A DNA stretch of 64,000 nt. It comes from JAKFWF01 sp031429105 (GTDB lineage Bacteria; Pseudomonadota; Alphaproteobacteria; Rhizobiales; Hyphomicrobiaceae). Shown piece by piece: positions 17,607 to 25,954 of the stretch. Numbering within the stretch: position 1 is the stretch's first letter; every line of letters starts with the position of its first letter. The stretch is taken from positions 89,335 through 153,334 of the forward strand of contig JANOYV010000138.1 of NCBI GenBank assembly GCA_031429105.1. Direction: 5' to 3'. Below the pieces are notes generated by a model. That model was not told the DNA's origin and ran no database searches. It was given only the letters and a program-made list of their open reading frames with translations. The position numbers and the translations under genes were made by a program.

Positions 17607-18026
17607 ATGACCACGCCGCGCCGCAAAACGCATACCCGCGAGGGGCTTGATGGCCGCGCCGTTCATGATGTTGGTGGGCTCGACTTTGGTCCGATCGACC
17701 GCGATGAGCACGACCTTGCCCAGTGGGAAAAGCGCGTCGATGCCATGATGATCCTGCTGTACGCCAAGAAAGGCGTGTTCAAGGTCGATGGCATGCGTCG
17801 GGTCATTGAGGATTACGGCCAGCAAGCCTATGACAGCACCACGTACTACGAGAAATGGGTGCGGGCGCTGCGCAATCTGATGGTCGAGCAGGATGTGCTG
17901 TCTGCTGCCGAGATCGAGGCCAAGGTGGCAGTGGTGACGGCAGCGTTCCAAACCGAGGGGAGAGACGTTGCGGCGGGAGCCATCGACTGGGATAGTGGGC
18001 TTGGCAAGAAGGGAGGCCGCCCATGA
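17607..18026 (+). CDS. Nitrile hydratase beta subunit N-terminal half (thiocyanate hydrolase beta-like)
   Basis: This 139-residue protein matches only the N-terminal half of a nitrile hydratase beta chain: REGLDGRAVHDVGGLDFGPI, then WEKRVDAMMILLYAKKGVF and a YYEKWVRALRNLMVEQ helix. Nitrile hydratases usually have one beta chain of about 220 residues. Separate N and C halves are found in thiocyanate hydrolase and in toyocamycin nitrile hydratase. GAAGGAT precedes ATG. The stop overlaps the next start by 4 bases (ATGA). The alternative is a beta-homologous activator (P14K/P15K type); the adjacent C-terminal half gene favours a structural subunit. Confidence 0.82.
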   Translation: MTTPRRKTHTREGLDGRAVHDVGGLDFGPIDRDEHDLAQWEKRVDAMMILLYAKKGVFKVDGMRRVIEDYGQQAYDSTTYYEKWVRALRNLMVEQDVLSAAEIEAKVAVVTAAFQTEGRDVAAGAIDWDSGLGKKGGRP

Positions 18027-18382
18027 CAACGGCTGCAACTTCGACGCCGCCTCGGTTCGCTGTGGGCGATGCGGTAAAGATCGATGCAAAGTCGGCCATC
18101 GGCCATTGCCGCACACCGTGGTACGTGCGCGGCAAAAGCGGGGTCGTGGTGGAAATTCACGGATCGTTTCGCGATCCGGTGCGGTTAGCCTACCATCGCC
18201 CGGGTTTGCCAGCGCAAGTTCTGTACAAAATCAGGATGCGCCAGACTGACCTTTGGTCTAACTACAAGGGGCAAGCTGCGGACCATCTCGACGTTGATAT
18301 CTACGAGCCGTGGTTGACGCCTGTACGGTCGGCCAAGCGCAGTGCCAAAACGCGCGTCGCAGCTGTCGCAGGAGTGGTTTGA
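18023..18382 (+). CDS. Nitrile hydratase beta subunit C-terminal half (thiocyanate hydrolase alpha-like)
   Basis: This 119-residue protein corresponds to the SH3-like C-terminal domain of nitrile hydratase beta. Visible are FAVGDAVKIDAKSAIGHCRT, PWYVRGKSGVVVEIHGSF and DLDVDIYEPWL-type ending (DHLDVDIYEPWLTP). It starts within the stop of the N-half gene and shares one base with the start of the metal-binding subunit gene, so the three are surely one transcript. Its size is near that of the SCNase alpha subunit. It has a basic C-terminal tail (SAKRSAKTR). Confidence 0.82.
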   Translation: MTTAATSTPPRFAVGDAVKIDAKSAIGHCRTPWYVRGKSGVVVEIHGSFRDPVRLAYHRPGLPAQVLYKIRMRQTDLWSNYKGQAADHLDVDIYEPWLTPVRSAKRSAKTRVAAVAGVV

Positions 18383-19041
18383 TGCACGACGATCACGATC
18401 ATAGCCACGATCATGAGCATGGCGAACCACATGCGCCGCGCCGCGACCATGACGCTGGTCCAGCGACGCTCTACGAAGTGCTCGAGCGCGCGATGCGAGA
18501 ACTTCTGATCGAAAAGGGCGTATTCACGGCCCAAGAGATCGCAGCGCAAATCGACCTGATGGATAGCCGCTCGCCATCCCTCGGCGCGAAGGTGATTGCG
18601 AAAGCCTGGACTGATCCAGCGTTCAAGACGGCACTGCTTGCCGATACGCGCGGCGCGCTTGCGCAACTCGATATCGACATCGGTCAGCTGGCCGAATTCC
18701 GCGTCATTGAGAATCAACCCGGCATTCACAATGTCGTCGTCTGCACGTTATGCTCGTGCTATCCAAAGATGCTGCTGGGCGTGCCACCGGCGTGGTATAA
18801 GAGCTTGGCCTATCGCTCGCGCACGGTAAGCCAGCCACGCGATGTTTTGGCCGAGTTCGGCCTTGCAATACCGCTGTCGACCGAAGTTCGAGTACACGAC
18901 TCAACGGCCGATCTACGCTATATCGTTCTGCCCGAACGGCCATCAGGCACCGACGACTGGACTGCAGCTGCACTGGAACAAATCATCACCCGTGATTGCA
19001 TGATTGGGACCGCCGTACCGGTTGCGCATCAGCAGGATTGA
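18382..19041 (+). CDS. Nitrile hydratase/thiocyanate hydrolase metal-binding subunit, Co-type
   Basis: This 219-residue subunit carries the metal-claw motif VCTLCSC (about residues 122-128). Thr in the second position is typical of cobalt enzymes, and two of the cysteines would be oxidised post-translationally. Other family landmarks are VPPAWYKSLAYRSRTV, EVRVHDSTADLRYIVLP and ITRDCMIG. The residues after the claw read YPKMLLG, where most nitrile hydratases have YPWPVLG. The N-terminus is a His/Asp tail with 8 His in the first 23 residues, which may hold or deliver metal. It would hydrate a nitrile or hydrolyse thiocyanate; which one cannot be read. AGGAG precedes the ATG, which overlaps the previous stop (TGATG). 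Confidence 0.87.
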   Translation: MHDDHDHSHDHEHGEPHAPRRDHDAGPATLYEVLERAMRELLIEKGVFTAQEIAAQIDLMDSRSPSLGAKVIAKAWTDPAFKTALLADTRGALAQLDIDIGQLAEFRVIENQPGIHNVVVCTLCSCYPKMLLGVPPAWYKSLAYRSRTVSQPRDVLAEFGLAIPLSTEVRVHDSTADLRYIVLPERPSGTDDWTAAALEQIITRDCMIGTAVPVAHQQD

Positions 19042-19072
19042 ACGGCCAAAGACCGACAGAAGAGAGTGTAAA

Positions 19073-19693
19073 ATGCGTACTGCGTTCAAAGCGACCTTGG
19101 CGTGCGTTGTCATGGCCCCGACGGCTGCCATTGCCCATCACGTCAATGATGGTCAGATGCCAGCACTATTTATCGATGGTTTTCTGTCGGGCCTAGCCCA
19201 TCCGGTTATCGGCCTCGATCATCTGGTGTTCATTTTGGCGGCAGGCCTTGCTGCCGGCGCCCTAGGCCTTGGGTTGCGGATGCCGGGACTATTCATCGCG
19301 AGTTCAATAGGCGGACTAGGCCTGCATTTGACGAGGCTTGATTTGCCGCTGACGGAAGTCGCGGTTTCCGTGTCCATCCTGTTATTGGGGCTGGCAATTG
19401 GTAGTCGCTCGACGGTTGCAACCAAGCTCTGGATGGCGCTGTTCGTTGTTGCGGGCGTGTTCCATGGCTACGCTTATGGCGAGTCGATCGTGGGCGCACC
19501 AGCGTTACCCTTGTTCGGGTATCTGGTGGGGCTTGCTCTCGTTCAAGGCGCGCTCGCGACTGTTACCTATTTTGGCGGTCGCAAACTCGCCGATGGTGTT
19601 GGTCATGCCGTTCCAGAGATGCGCCACCTGGGCGCGCTGGTCGCCGTGATCGGTGTCGTGTTCTGTGTGGTGGCGCTGCGGCAAGGGGCTTGA
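19073..19693 (+). CDS. HupE/UreJ family metal permease
   Basis: This 206-residue protein has a signal peptide (about residues 1-22) followed by six or so membrane helices. It carries the HX5DH signature of HupE/UreJ nickel-cobalt permeases (HPVIGLDH, about residues 42-49). The second conserved motif, normally FHGxxHGxE, reads FHGYAYGE here, with Tyr replacing His. It follows the Co-type metal-binding subunit by 31 bases on the same strand, so its likely job is cobalt uptake for that enzyme (inference). AAGAGAG precedes ATG 19073. Confidence 0.83.
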   Translation: MRTAFKATLACVVMAPTAAIAHHVNDGQMPALFIDGFLSGLAHPVIGLDHLVFILAAGLAAGALGLGLRMPGLFIASSIGGLGLHLTRLDLPLTEVAVSVSILLLGLAIGSRSTVATKLWMALFVVAGVFHGYAYGESIVGAPALPLFGYLVGLALVQGALATVTYFGGRKLADGVGHAVPEMRHLGALVAVIGVVFCVVALRQGA

Positions 19694-19769
19694 TTGGTGC
19701 GACGGTTGCGATCGCCCGAAGGTCCGTGCATGGTTGTCGTCAGCACTTAGTCCGGACCCGTCCCACGTC

Positions 19770-21389
19770 ATGAAACAGCAACCGATCACACCGGTATTTG
19801 ACGAGAGTGCAACCGCGACGACGCTGTTTGCAGCCCTGCTCGATGCGGCGCGGGTGCACGGGGCCGATAAAGGCATCATCGAGGATCAGGAGCGCCAGCC
19901 GCTTACCTACAAGCGGTTGATCTTGGGCAGTCTCGTGCTGGGGCATAAACTCGCGCTGCTGACCACGCGCAATGAGGCGGTCGGTGTTCTGCTGCCAACG
20001 ACCAACGGTCTAGCCGTCACGTTGTTTGGCCTCAATGCCTACGGTCGGGTAGCGGCGATGCTGAACTTTACCGCCGGCCTCAAGAACCTTGGTGCTGCGG
20101 TCAATACCGGTTTGATCAAAACGGTTGTGACCTCGCGGCGGTTCATTGAGACAGCGAAACTCGAGGAGCTTGTCGCGGGGCTCGCAGCCTTTAAGATTGC
20201 CGGCGGGCGACCACTCAAGATCGTTTACCTGGAGGATGTCCGGAAATCGATTGGAACCTTGGATAAGGTCAGAGGTGCTGCACGCTCGCTCTATGCGCAG
20301 CGGTTCCATCGGGCGCATGGGCTGAAGCCTGATCAGGCGGCGGTGATTTTGTTTACCTCTGGGACCGAAGGCAGCCCTAAGGGTGTCGTTCTGTCGAACC
20401 GCAATCTGGTGGCCAATGCGCGCCAGATTTTTGCGCATGCCAGTGGCATGCTGACGCCCGCCGACATTGTGTTCAATCCACTGCCAATGTTCCATTCGTT
20501 CGGCTTGACCGCGGCGACCCTCATGCCGCTCCTATCGGGCATGCGGACCGTGCTGTACCCGAGCCCGCTGCACTACAAGCAGGTGCCGGATCTGATCGCC
20601 AAAACTAAAGCCACTGTATTGTTTGCCACCGACACGTTTCTGCAGGGGTATGCCCGTGCGGCCGACGCTGGCGATCTGGCGTCAATCCGCATCGTTGTAG
20701 CTGGCGCAGAACGCGTCAAGGATCAGACACGTGCCACTTGGGCAAAGACTGGTGCGACTATTCTGGAAGGGTACGGTGCAACCGAATGTTCGCCCGTGCT
20801 CGCGTGTAACTTGCCCGATATTAACGGACCAGGCACCGTTGGCCGGTTGCTACCCGGTGTTGAATCGCGACTTGAGCCCGTCGAGGGCATCGCCGAAGGC
20901 GGTCGACTGATGGTCCGTGGCCCCAATGTGATGATGGGCTATATGCAGGCCGATCGCCCCGGCATTCTTGTGCCGCCCGAGGGCGGTTGGCACGATACCG
21001 GCGACATCGTGATCTTCGACGAGCAAGGTCGCGTGGCAATCAGGGGGAGGGCTAAGCGATTTGCCAAACTTGGCGGCGAAATGATCTCGTTGGCGGCCGT
21101 CGAGGTCATGGTGACCGATCTGTGGCCGGAGCATAATCATGTGGTGGTCGCAGTCCCGGATCCGCGCAAGGGTGAGCAGCTCGTGTTGATTACCGATAAG
21201 CCAGATCCAACGCGGGACGCGATCCTGGCGGCAGCACGTACCGGCGGCGTGCCTGAGCTTTGGGTGCCAAAACAGATCGTAACTGTCACTGGGATTCCAT
21301 TACTTGGTTCGGGCAAGGTGGATTTTCCAGCCGCGATCCAGCTTGCACGCAGTTGCATCGTGCAGGCCTCAGCTGATTTAAAGGCCTGA
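19770..21389 (+). CDS. AMP-forming acyl-activating enzyme (Aas/acyl-ACP synthetase-like)
   Basis: This 539-residue ANL-superfamily enzyme has the P-loop-like motif FTSGTEGSPKGVVLSNRNL (about residues 190-208), then FNPLPMFHSFGLT, EGYGATECSPVLA, HDTGDIVIFDEQGRVAIRGR and the late GSGKVDFPA with catalytic Lys. It most resembles the synthetase half of the bifunctional Aas protein and would activate a fatty acid to its adenylate for transfer to CoA or ACP. The acyltransferase half is absent. The frame is open to 19653, but ATG 19770 fits the domain start. Confidence 0.85.
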   Translation: MKQQPITPVFDESATATTLFAALLDAARVHGADKGIIEDQERQPLTYKRLILGSLVLGHKLALLTTRNEAVGVLLPTTNGLAVTLFGLNAYGRVAAMLNFTAGLKNLGAAVNTGLIKTVVTSRRFIETAKLEELVAGLAAFKIAGGRPLKIVYLEDVRKSIGTLDKVRGAARSLYAQRFHRAHGLKPDQAAVILFTSGTEGSPKGVVLSNRNLVANARQIFAHASGMLTPADIVFNPLPMFHSFGLTAATLMPLLSGMRTVLYPSPLHYKQVPDLIAKTKATVLFATDTFLQGYARAADAGDLASIRIVVAGAERVKDQTRATWAKTGATILEGYGATECSPVLACNLPDINGPGTVGRLLPGVESRLEPVEGIAEGGRLMVRGPNVMMGYMQADRPGILVPPEGGWHDTGDIVIFDEQGRVAIRGRAKRFAKLGGEMISLAAVEVMVTDLWPEHNHVVVAVPDPRKGEQLVLITDKPDPTRDAILAAARTGGVPELWVPKQIVTVTGIPLLGSGKVDFPAAIQLARSCIVQASADLKA

Positions 21390-21475
21390 GTGTATCGCGC
21401 CCTGCCGCCGCATCGCCACATCATAGTCAACATGGTGTCATGCTCGCGCGCGAAGTGTCGGATCAGCAACTCAAG

Positions 21476-22330
21476 ATGAAGAAGATGACAATCACCCCAT
21501 CCAGCACCACACTCCCCAAACTGCCAAAGCCACGACATCTCGGACGGCGCGCCGTCCTGGGTGTCGGCCTGCTCGGCGTCATGACACTGGGGACGGCGGC
21601 GCTTATGTACGCAACGATCGAACCCGGCGAGGCTTTTGCGGCGGACCCCGAGGCAGCCCAGCGTCAGGCGCTATTGGCGAAGGTCAAGTCGTGGTCGGCT
21701 TTAACCAACCTTGATGACGTGATTGCTGCGACCGAGGGGTTGGTCGTCGTCAGCGCTGATGGGATCACGGCGCTAAAAATGTCGACTGCTCAAAAACGCA
21801 TCGAGGCAGTTCAAGGGATCGAAGCGGGTGCCCGGCGTCTCGTGTTTGCGCACCTCTCGCTGGCCCAAGTCGGCCAAATCGATGAGCTGCTGGCGCGTGG
21901 CATAGACGGGGTATTCCTCGATGCGCGCGGCGCGATGCAGACGGCTCAAGCGGGCGGGTCAGCCAGTATTAGTCGGCTTTCGGCGACGATCGTTCGGCTT
22001 GCAGAAACGGCGCGCCTGGTTAATCCGGACTTCCTGGTGGTTTTGCACAATGCGGCCGAACTGACAGCTGACCCAAGGGTGGAGCGGGTGATCGACGGCG
22101 CTGCCCATGACAATCTGCTCTATGGCCTCGATGGCATCGGTGTCGCCAACGGGGGAACCGAGATTGCCAGTGCACTGCACGATCTCAACCGTGTAAAGCG
22201 AAGTGGTCGTCCGGTGTTTGTTGTCGAATCTTTAGCCCACAATGCGCTTGTGGCGCGCACAGGCGTGCGGCGCAAGCTCACGGAGCTTGGGTTCATTGGC
22301 CGCATTGCCGAACCAAAAAGTCCATCTTGA
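21476..22330 (+). CDS. Degenerate GH114/TM1410-like exported protein, first of three
   Basis: This protein of about 284 residues has a Tat-like leader (GRRAVLGVGLLGVMTL) and AFA cleavage-type site. The rest is a shortened (beta/alpha)-barrel similar to the next two genes: RRLVFAHLSLAQ, GIDGVFLDARGAM, NPDFLVVLHNAAEL and a GVRRKLTELGF tail. Compared with its neighbours it lacks the VIDY strand acid, the VGEAE motif, one Asp of the DxxD pair and the Glu of QNAE (here HNAA). This suggests loss of glycosidase activity. The start is uncertain: ATG 21440, 21476 and 21485 are all in frame and none has a strong ribosome site. Confidence 0.65.
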   Translation: MKKMTITPSSTTLPKLPKPRHLGRRAVLGVGLLGVMTLGTAALMYATIEPGEAFAADPEAAQRQALLAKVKSWSALTNLDDVIAATEGLVVVSADGITALKMSTAQKRIEAVQGIEAGARRLVFAHLSLAQVGQIDELLARGIDGVFLDARGAMQTAQAGGSASISRLSATIVRLAETARLVNPDFLVVLHNAAELTADPRVERVIDGAAHDNLLYGLDGIGVANGGTEIASALHDLNRVKRSGRPVFVVESLAHNALVARTGVRRKLTELGFIGRIAEPKSPS

Positions 22331-22362
22331 CGGCGCAGTCCCCCTCGGCAATGAACTGAGCA

Positions 22363-23358
22363 ATGCGGCGTTACCTGATCACTATATTGGGACTGTGTCT
22401 TGGTGGGCTGGCGTTTGTCCTGGCCACCGTCGGCATCGTCGTAGGGCCAGCGGCTGCCCAGTCACCCGAGGCCCGCCGCACAATTATTCGCGAGGTCAAA
22501 ACTTGGGCCGTCCAATATCGCCGGATCAATGTATTCGAGGTGGCAGCTTCACCTTATGATCTAGTCGTCATTGACTACCGACCAGACGTAAAATTTGGTA
22601 CGGAATTTCCGTTTTCTGCGACCGATGTCAAGTTGATGCAACGTAAGCCTGATGGCGGGCGTCGGCTCGTCATCGCTTATCTGTCGGTCGGCGAAGCCGA
22701 AGACTATCGGGGGTATTGGCCGCGCAGTTGGACGACCGATCTGGCGTCCAGGCCGTCGTGGATCGGTATTGAAAATCCGCGATGGAGGGGCAATTTCCCG
22801 GTGCGGTTTTGGGCGCCCGAGTGGAAATCGATCTTGTTTGGTGCGCCCACGGCTTACCTTGAGCGTATTATCGCAGCCGGCTTCGACGGCGTGTACCTGG
22901 ATCGCGTCGACGTCTACCAGGAGTTTGCAGCTGAAAACCCCTCAGCCGAAAGCGATATGGTTGCTCTTTTGAGGGCACTTTCAACGCAAGCGCATCGCTT
23001 GAATCCGAAATTCCTCATCGTGCTGCAGAATGCCGAGGAGTTGACGTACAAACCGGTGGTGCGCCGCGCGATTGATGCCTTTGCCAAGGAGGATTTATTC
23101 TACGGCGTTGAACACGATGGACAGCGCAATTCGGCGGCAGCCGTCGCCACCAGCGCAAAGCCAATCCGCGATCTCAAGCGCGCCGGAACCAAGGTGCTGC
23201 TGCTGGAGTATCCACGTGACGCGAAGGCAGCAGCTGATATTCGCGCACGGGCCAAGATTGAGGGATTTACCTTGTTGTTGGCTGATCGCGATCTGGTGAG
23301 CTTACATCCGGTGTTTGACGCAGCTCAGGAGCGGGCAACCGCTACCCAAGCGAATTGA
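22363..23358 (+). CDS. GH114/TM1410-family putative glycoside hydrolase, second of three
   Basis: This 331-residue exported protein has a signal peptide (residues 1-32, ending PAAAQ) followed by a TIM-barrel of the TM1410 / endo-alpha-1,4-polygalactosaminidase type. Candidate acidic residues are D71 (LVVIDY), E111 (YLSVGEAEDYRGYW), D180 and D183 (GFDGVYLDRVDVY) and E225 (LIVLQNAEEL). The PelA hydrolase domain of Pseudomonas belongs to this superfamily. Proximity to the pel genes suggests it trims or processes a GalNAc/GalN-rich Pel-type polymer in the periplasm. Confidence 0.8.
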   Translation: MRRYLITILGLCLGGLAFVLATVGIVVGPAAAQSPEARRTIIREVKTWAVQYRRINVFEVAASPYDLVVIDYRPDVKFGTEFPFSATDVKLMQRKPDGGRRLVIAYLSVGEAEDYRGYWPRSWTTDLASRPSWIGIENPRWRGNFPVRFWAPEWKSILFGAPTAYLERIIAAGFDGVYLDRVDVYQEFAAENPSAESDMVALLRALSTQAHRLNPKFLIVLQNAEELTYKPVVRRAIDAFAKEDLFYGVEHDGQRNSAAAVATSAKPIRDLKRAGTKVLLLEYPRDAKAAADIRARAKIEGFTLLLADRDLVSLHPVFDAAQERATATQAN

Positions 23359-23457
23359 AATCGATGCACAACAAGCCATGTGCGTAAGTTATCCACGCTC
23401 GGTCATAGCGCTTGTATGATCGCAGCATAATGACCAAAGCAACAGGAGTACGCCCAC

Positions 23458-24513
23458 GTGACGTCATTGCTGAATTCACCGCTGTTTTGGGGCGCCGCCG
23501 TCTTCATCGGGGTACTGGCTTATCTGCTTGGCCGGCGGTCGCATAGCGTCGGTGGAACCGCTGCAAAAACGTCATCGCCAGCAAAACAAGCGTCGGCACC
23601 GTCAGTCCACGCGTCGCCTGCCACACCCGTAATGCCGCGACAGGCGCGCCAGCCAGCGCTCGGCGCGGTCAAGAGCTGGGGCTATCAGTTGCAGGATCTT
23701 GATATTGCCCGCGCTGCGGCCTCGCCCTTCGATCTTCTGGTGATCGATTACACCAAGGATGGCTCCGATGAGACACGGCTGACCTCGACCGAAATCGAAC
23801 GCATGAAGCGTAAACCCGACGGAAGTCGCCGGATCGTCCTCGCCTACGTGTCGATTGGCGAAGCAGAAAGCTATCGCCCCTATTGGGATGCCTCGTGGAA
23901 AAAACATAGGCCCGACTGGCTGCTGCGCGAGAACCCTGAGTGGAAGGAAAATTACGCGGTTTGTTTCTGGCATCCGGGATGGCAGGACCTGATGTGCGGG
24001 CGGCCTGATGCCTATCTGGACCGTATCCAGGCGCAAGGGTTCGACGGCCTCTACCTCGACAAGTGTGATGTGTTCGAGGATCTCGAGCGCCATGAGAAGA
24101 AGGCTGCGGCGGCGCGGCCTGATATGCAGCGTGATATGGTCGCGTTCGTGGCGTCGATCTCACGTCAACTGAAGGCGCGCGATCCGAACTTTCTGATCGT
24201 CATGCAAAATGCGGAAAGCCTTGTGGAATACGCCGACCTGTTGGCGGCCATCGATGGCATCGCCAAGGAAGAGCTGATCTACGGCATCGATGCACCGGAA
24301 AAGAAGAATGCGGCGGACGAGATCGCCTATGCCAAATCCTGCCTTGATCGGGCGAAAGCTAATGGCAAGGCGGTGTTCGTCGTCGAGTATCTCAACGCCC
24401 GCGACAAGACTGCAAAGGCTGTCGAGCAGATCCAGAGTTGGGGCTTCGTTGTCTACATCGCTCCTAAGGACCGCGATCTGAAGCGGCTCAACTACGACGT
24501 TCTAGAAGCCTGA
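23458..24513 (+). CDS. GH114/TM1410-family putative glycoside hydrolase, third of three
   Basis: This 351-residue protein has an N-terminal membrane anchor (about residues 8-25), a Ser/Ala/Pro linker (about 30-65) and an intact TM1410/GH114 barrel. Acidic positions are D97 (LLVIDY), E135 (YVSIGEAESYRPYW), D201 and D204 (GFDGLYLDKCDVF) and E253 (LIVMQNAESL). It is probably tethered to the inner membrane facing the periplasm. The start is GTG 23458 with AGGAG about 9 bases upstream. Its last 26 bases overlap the 3' end of pelG on the other strand. Confidence 0.8.
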   Translation: MTSLLNSPLFWGAAVFIGVLAYLLGRRSHSVGGTAAKTSSPAKQASAPSVHASPATPVMPRQARQPALGAVKSWGYQLQDLDIARAAASPFDLLVIDYTKDGSDETRLTSTEIERMKRKPDGSRRIVLAYVSIGEAESYRPYWDASWKKHRPDWLLRENPEWKENYAVCFWHPGWQDLMCGRPDAYLDRIQAQGFDGLYLDKCDVFEDLERHEKKAAAARPDMQRDMVAFVASISRQLKARDPNFLIVMQNAESLVEYADLLAAIDGIAKEELIYGIDAPEKKNAADEIAYAKSCLDRAKANGKAVFVVEYLNARDKTAKAVEQIQSWGFVVYIAPKDRDLKRLNYDVLEA

Positions 24514-25942
24514 GCGGCGACCAACCGCGCTTGATCTTCGATGCCGTGGACTGGCGGATCGAGGGGTTGTTGCCAATGAACGTCAGGAAGTTGAGGTTGC
24601 TGAAGGTGCGTTCGGCCAGCACGAAAGCGATGAAACTTGAGATCAAGCAGGCGAGGAAGTAGCCAACGCCATAATAGTCCTCGTTCAAGCCGATCGTGGC
24701 AGCCGACAGCGACAGGTTCAGTGCGAAAAATAGCGTTTGCAGCGCTAGGTAGAGACGCCTGCGGTCAAAGAACAGCAGCAGTGACGTCGACGCAATAAAG
24801 ATGAACTGGAAGACGGCGCCGAGCGCGCCAAATCGCAATATTGCGATCTGGCGGAACTGAAGATTCAAGGCTTCTACAATTGCTGGCGCACTCAAGATCA
24901 GCACCACGCAGATGCCGACTTGGGCGACCGAGATTATTGATAGATTGTCGAGTGTATTCGCTGTTAGGCGCGCGCGCCGGTCCTCGATCTGACCGATGGT
25001 GCCGTGGGTTTGGATGGTCGCGTAATAGGATTGGTAGCGATCAAAAAAGTCGGTTTCGAGCTTCATGACGAATGCGGCCAACCCCGGGATCAAGGCGAGC
25101 GATGAGATGAACATGGCGCTGTCATAGAGCGGCGCGTGGATGAGGCCGGCATCGAGCTTTTCGCCGACGCTCGAGCCCCAGAACACCCATTTGTCGACCC
25201 AAATGCCAGCCGTGCCAAGTAACGCGCCGACCGCCAAGTGCCAATAGATGGCCGCACCCTGCCAGAGTTCGACCACGCCGCGCCAGGGCGCGAGCAGGGG
25301 CTGCGGGAAGGTGCGCAGGATACGAATGGTGAGCCCAAGAAACGTGAGCGTCAGGCCCAGCATGAAACCAGCTGTCATTCCGACCGAACCCAGATCGAGT
25401 GCCGCTGCCCCAACACTGCCGAAGAGAGCTGCAACCAAGCCGATGAGAAACGACAGTGTGACGCCCTTGTAGTCACGGATCGCGCCGCAAAAACACAGGG
25501 CAACCCAAATCAAGGCGACCAGCATCGACATTGCCCCTAACGACAGGGCAATTGGCGCCGAGAGCGAAAACGAAAAGCACAACACCAAGACGCCGAAAAA
25601 TGACGTTGCAAGTGCCCAGATGAAGGCTCCGAACAACAGCGGTGGTATGTTCTCGGGCTTCTTCAACCAAAGGGCGTCGGCCACCTGGCGGGTGGCAACG
25701 ATCGTTACGGGTGCTGTCAACACGAGCGATGTTGCAAATGCGTAGATGACAATCACACGAAACGTCGAGACCGTCTGGCGTCCCACGATCTCCTCGGTTA
25801 AGGCGGTGATCGCGGCCAAGCTAAAGATCGTGAACAACCAAGGGCCAGCAGCGATCACGGCGGCGTGGCCAGCAGCTGCAACCACCGAGGAGATCGTCTC
25901 CTGGCGGCTGAGTTTGCGCAACTGGAAGCCGATGCCGGCCAT
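24488..25942 (-). CDS. pelG: PelG, Pel polysaccharide inner-membrane transporter
   Basis: This 484-residue polytopic protein has about 12 membrane helices and the PelG opening MAGIGFQLRKLSRQETISSV. It has SWRG-like (LAPWRGVVELWQGAAIYWHL) and VDKWVFWGS segments and a late EDYYGVGYFLACLIS. PelG belongs to the flippase-like exporters that carry the polymer made by PelF across the inner membrane. It is the last gene of the operon. AAGGGAAAAA precedes the ATG; the PelF stop is 12 bases away. Confidence 0.9.
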   Translation of the reverse strand: MAGIGFQLRKLSRQETISSVVAAAGHAAVIAAGPWLFTIFSLAAITALTEEIVGRQTVSTFRVIVIYAFATSLVLTAPVTIVATRQVADALWLKKPENIPPLLFGAFIWALATSFFGVLVLCFSFSLSAPIALSLGAMSMLVALIWVALCFCGAIRDYKGVTLSFLIGLVAALFGSVGAAALDLGSVGMTAGFMLGLTLTFLGLTIRILRTFPQPLLAPWRGVVELWQGAAIYWHLAVGALLGTAGIWVDKWVFWGSSVGEKLDAGLIHAPLYDSAMFISSLALIPGLAAFVMKLETDFFDRYQSYYATIQTHGTIGQIEDRRARLTANTLDNLSIISVAQVGICVVLILSAPAIVEALNLQFRQIAILRFGALGAVFQFIFIASTSLLLFFDRRRLYLALQTLFFALNLSLSAATIGLNEDYYGVGYFLACLISSFIAFVLAERTFSNLNFLTFIGNNPSIRQSTASKIKRGWSPLRLLERRS

Positions 25943-25954
25943 TATTTTTTTCCC

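Noticed and set aside
17607..18382. Frameshifted single nitrile hydratase beta gene
   Set aside because: The two halves meet at a domain boundary, each has its own start, and the 4-base ATGA overlap is normal for coupled genes. Known split enzymes show the same layout.
23389..23397. DnaA box-like TTATCCACG between two GH114 genes
   Set aside because: A single near-match without further boxes, AT-rich unwinding region or replication genes is expected by chance.
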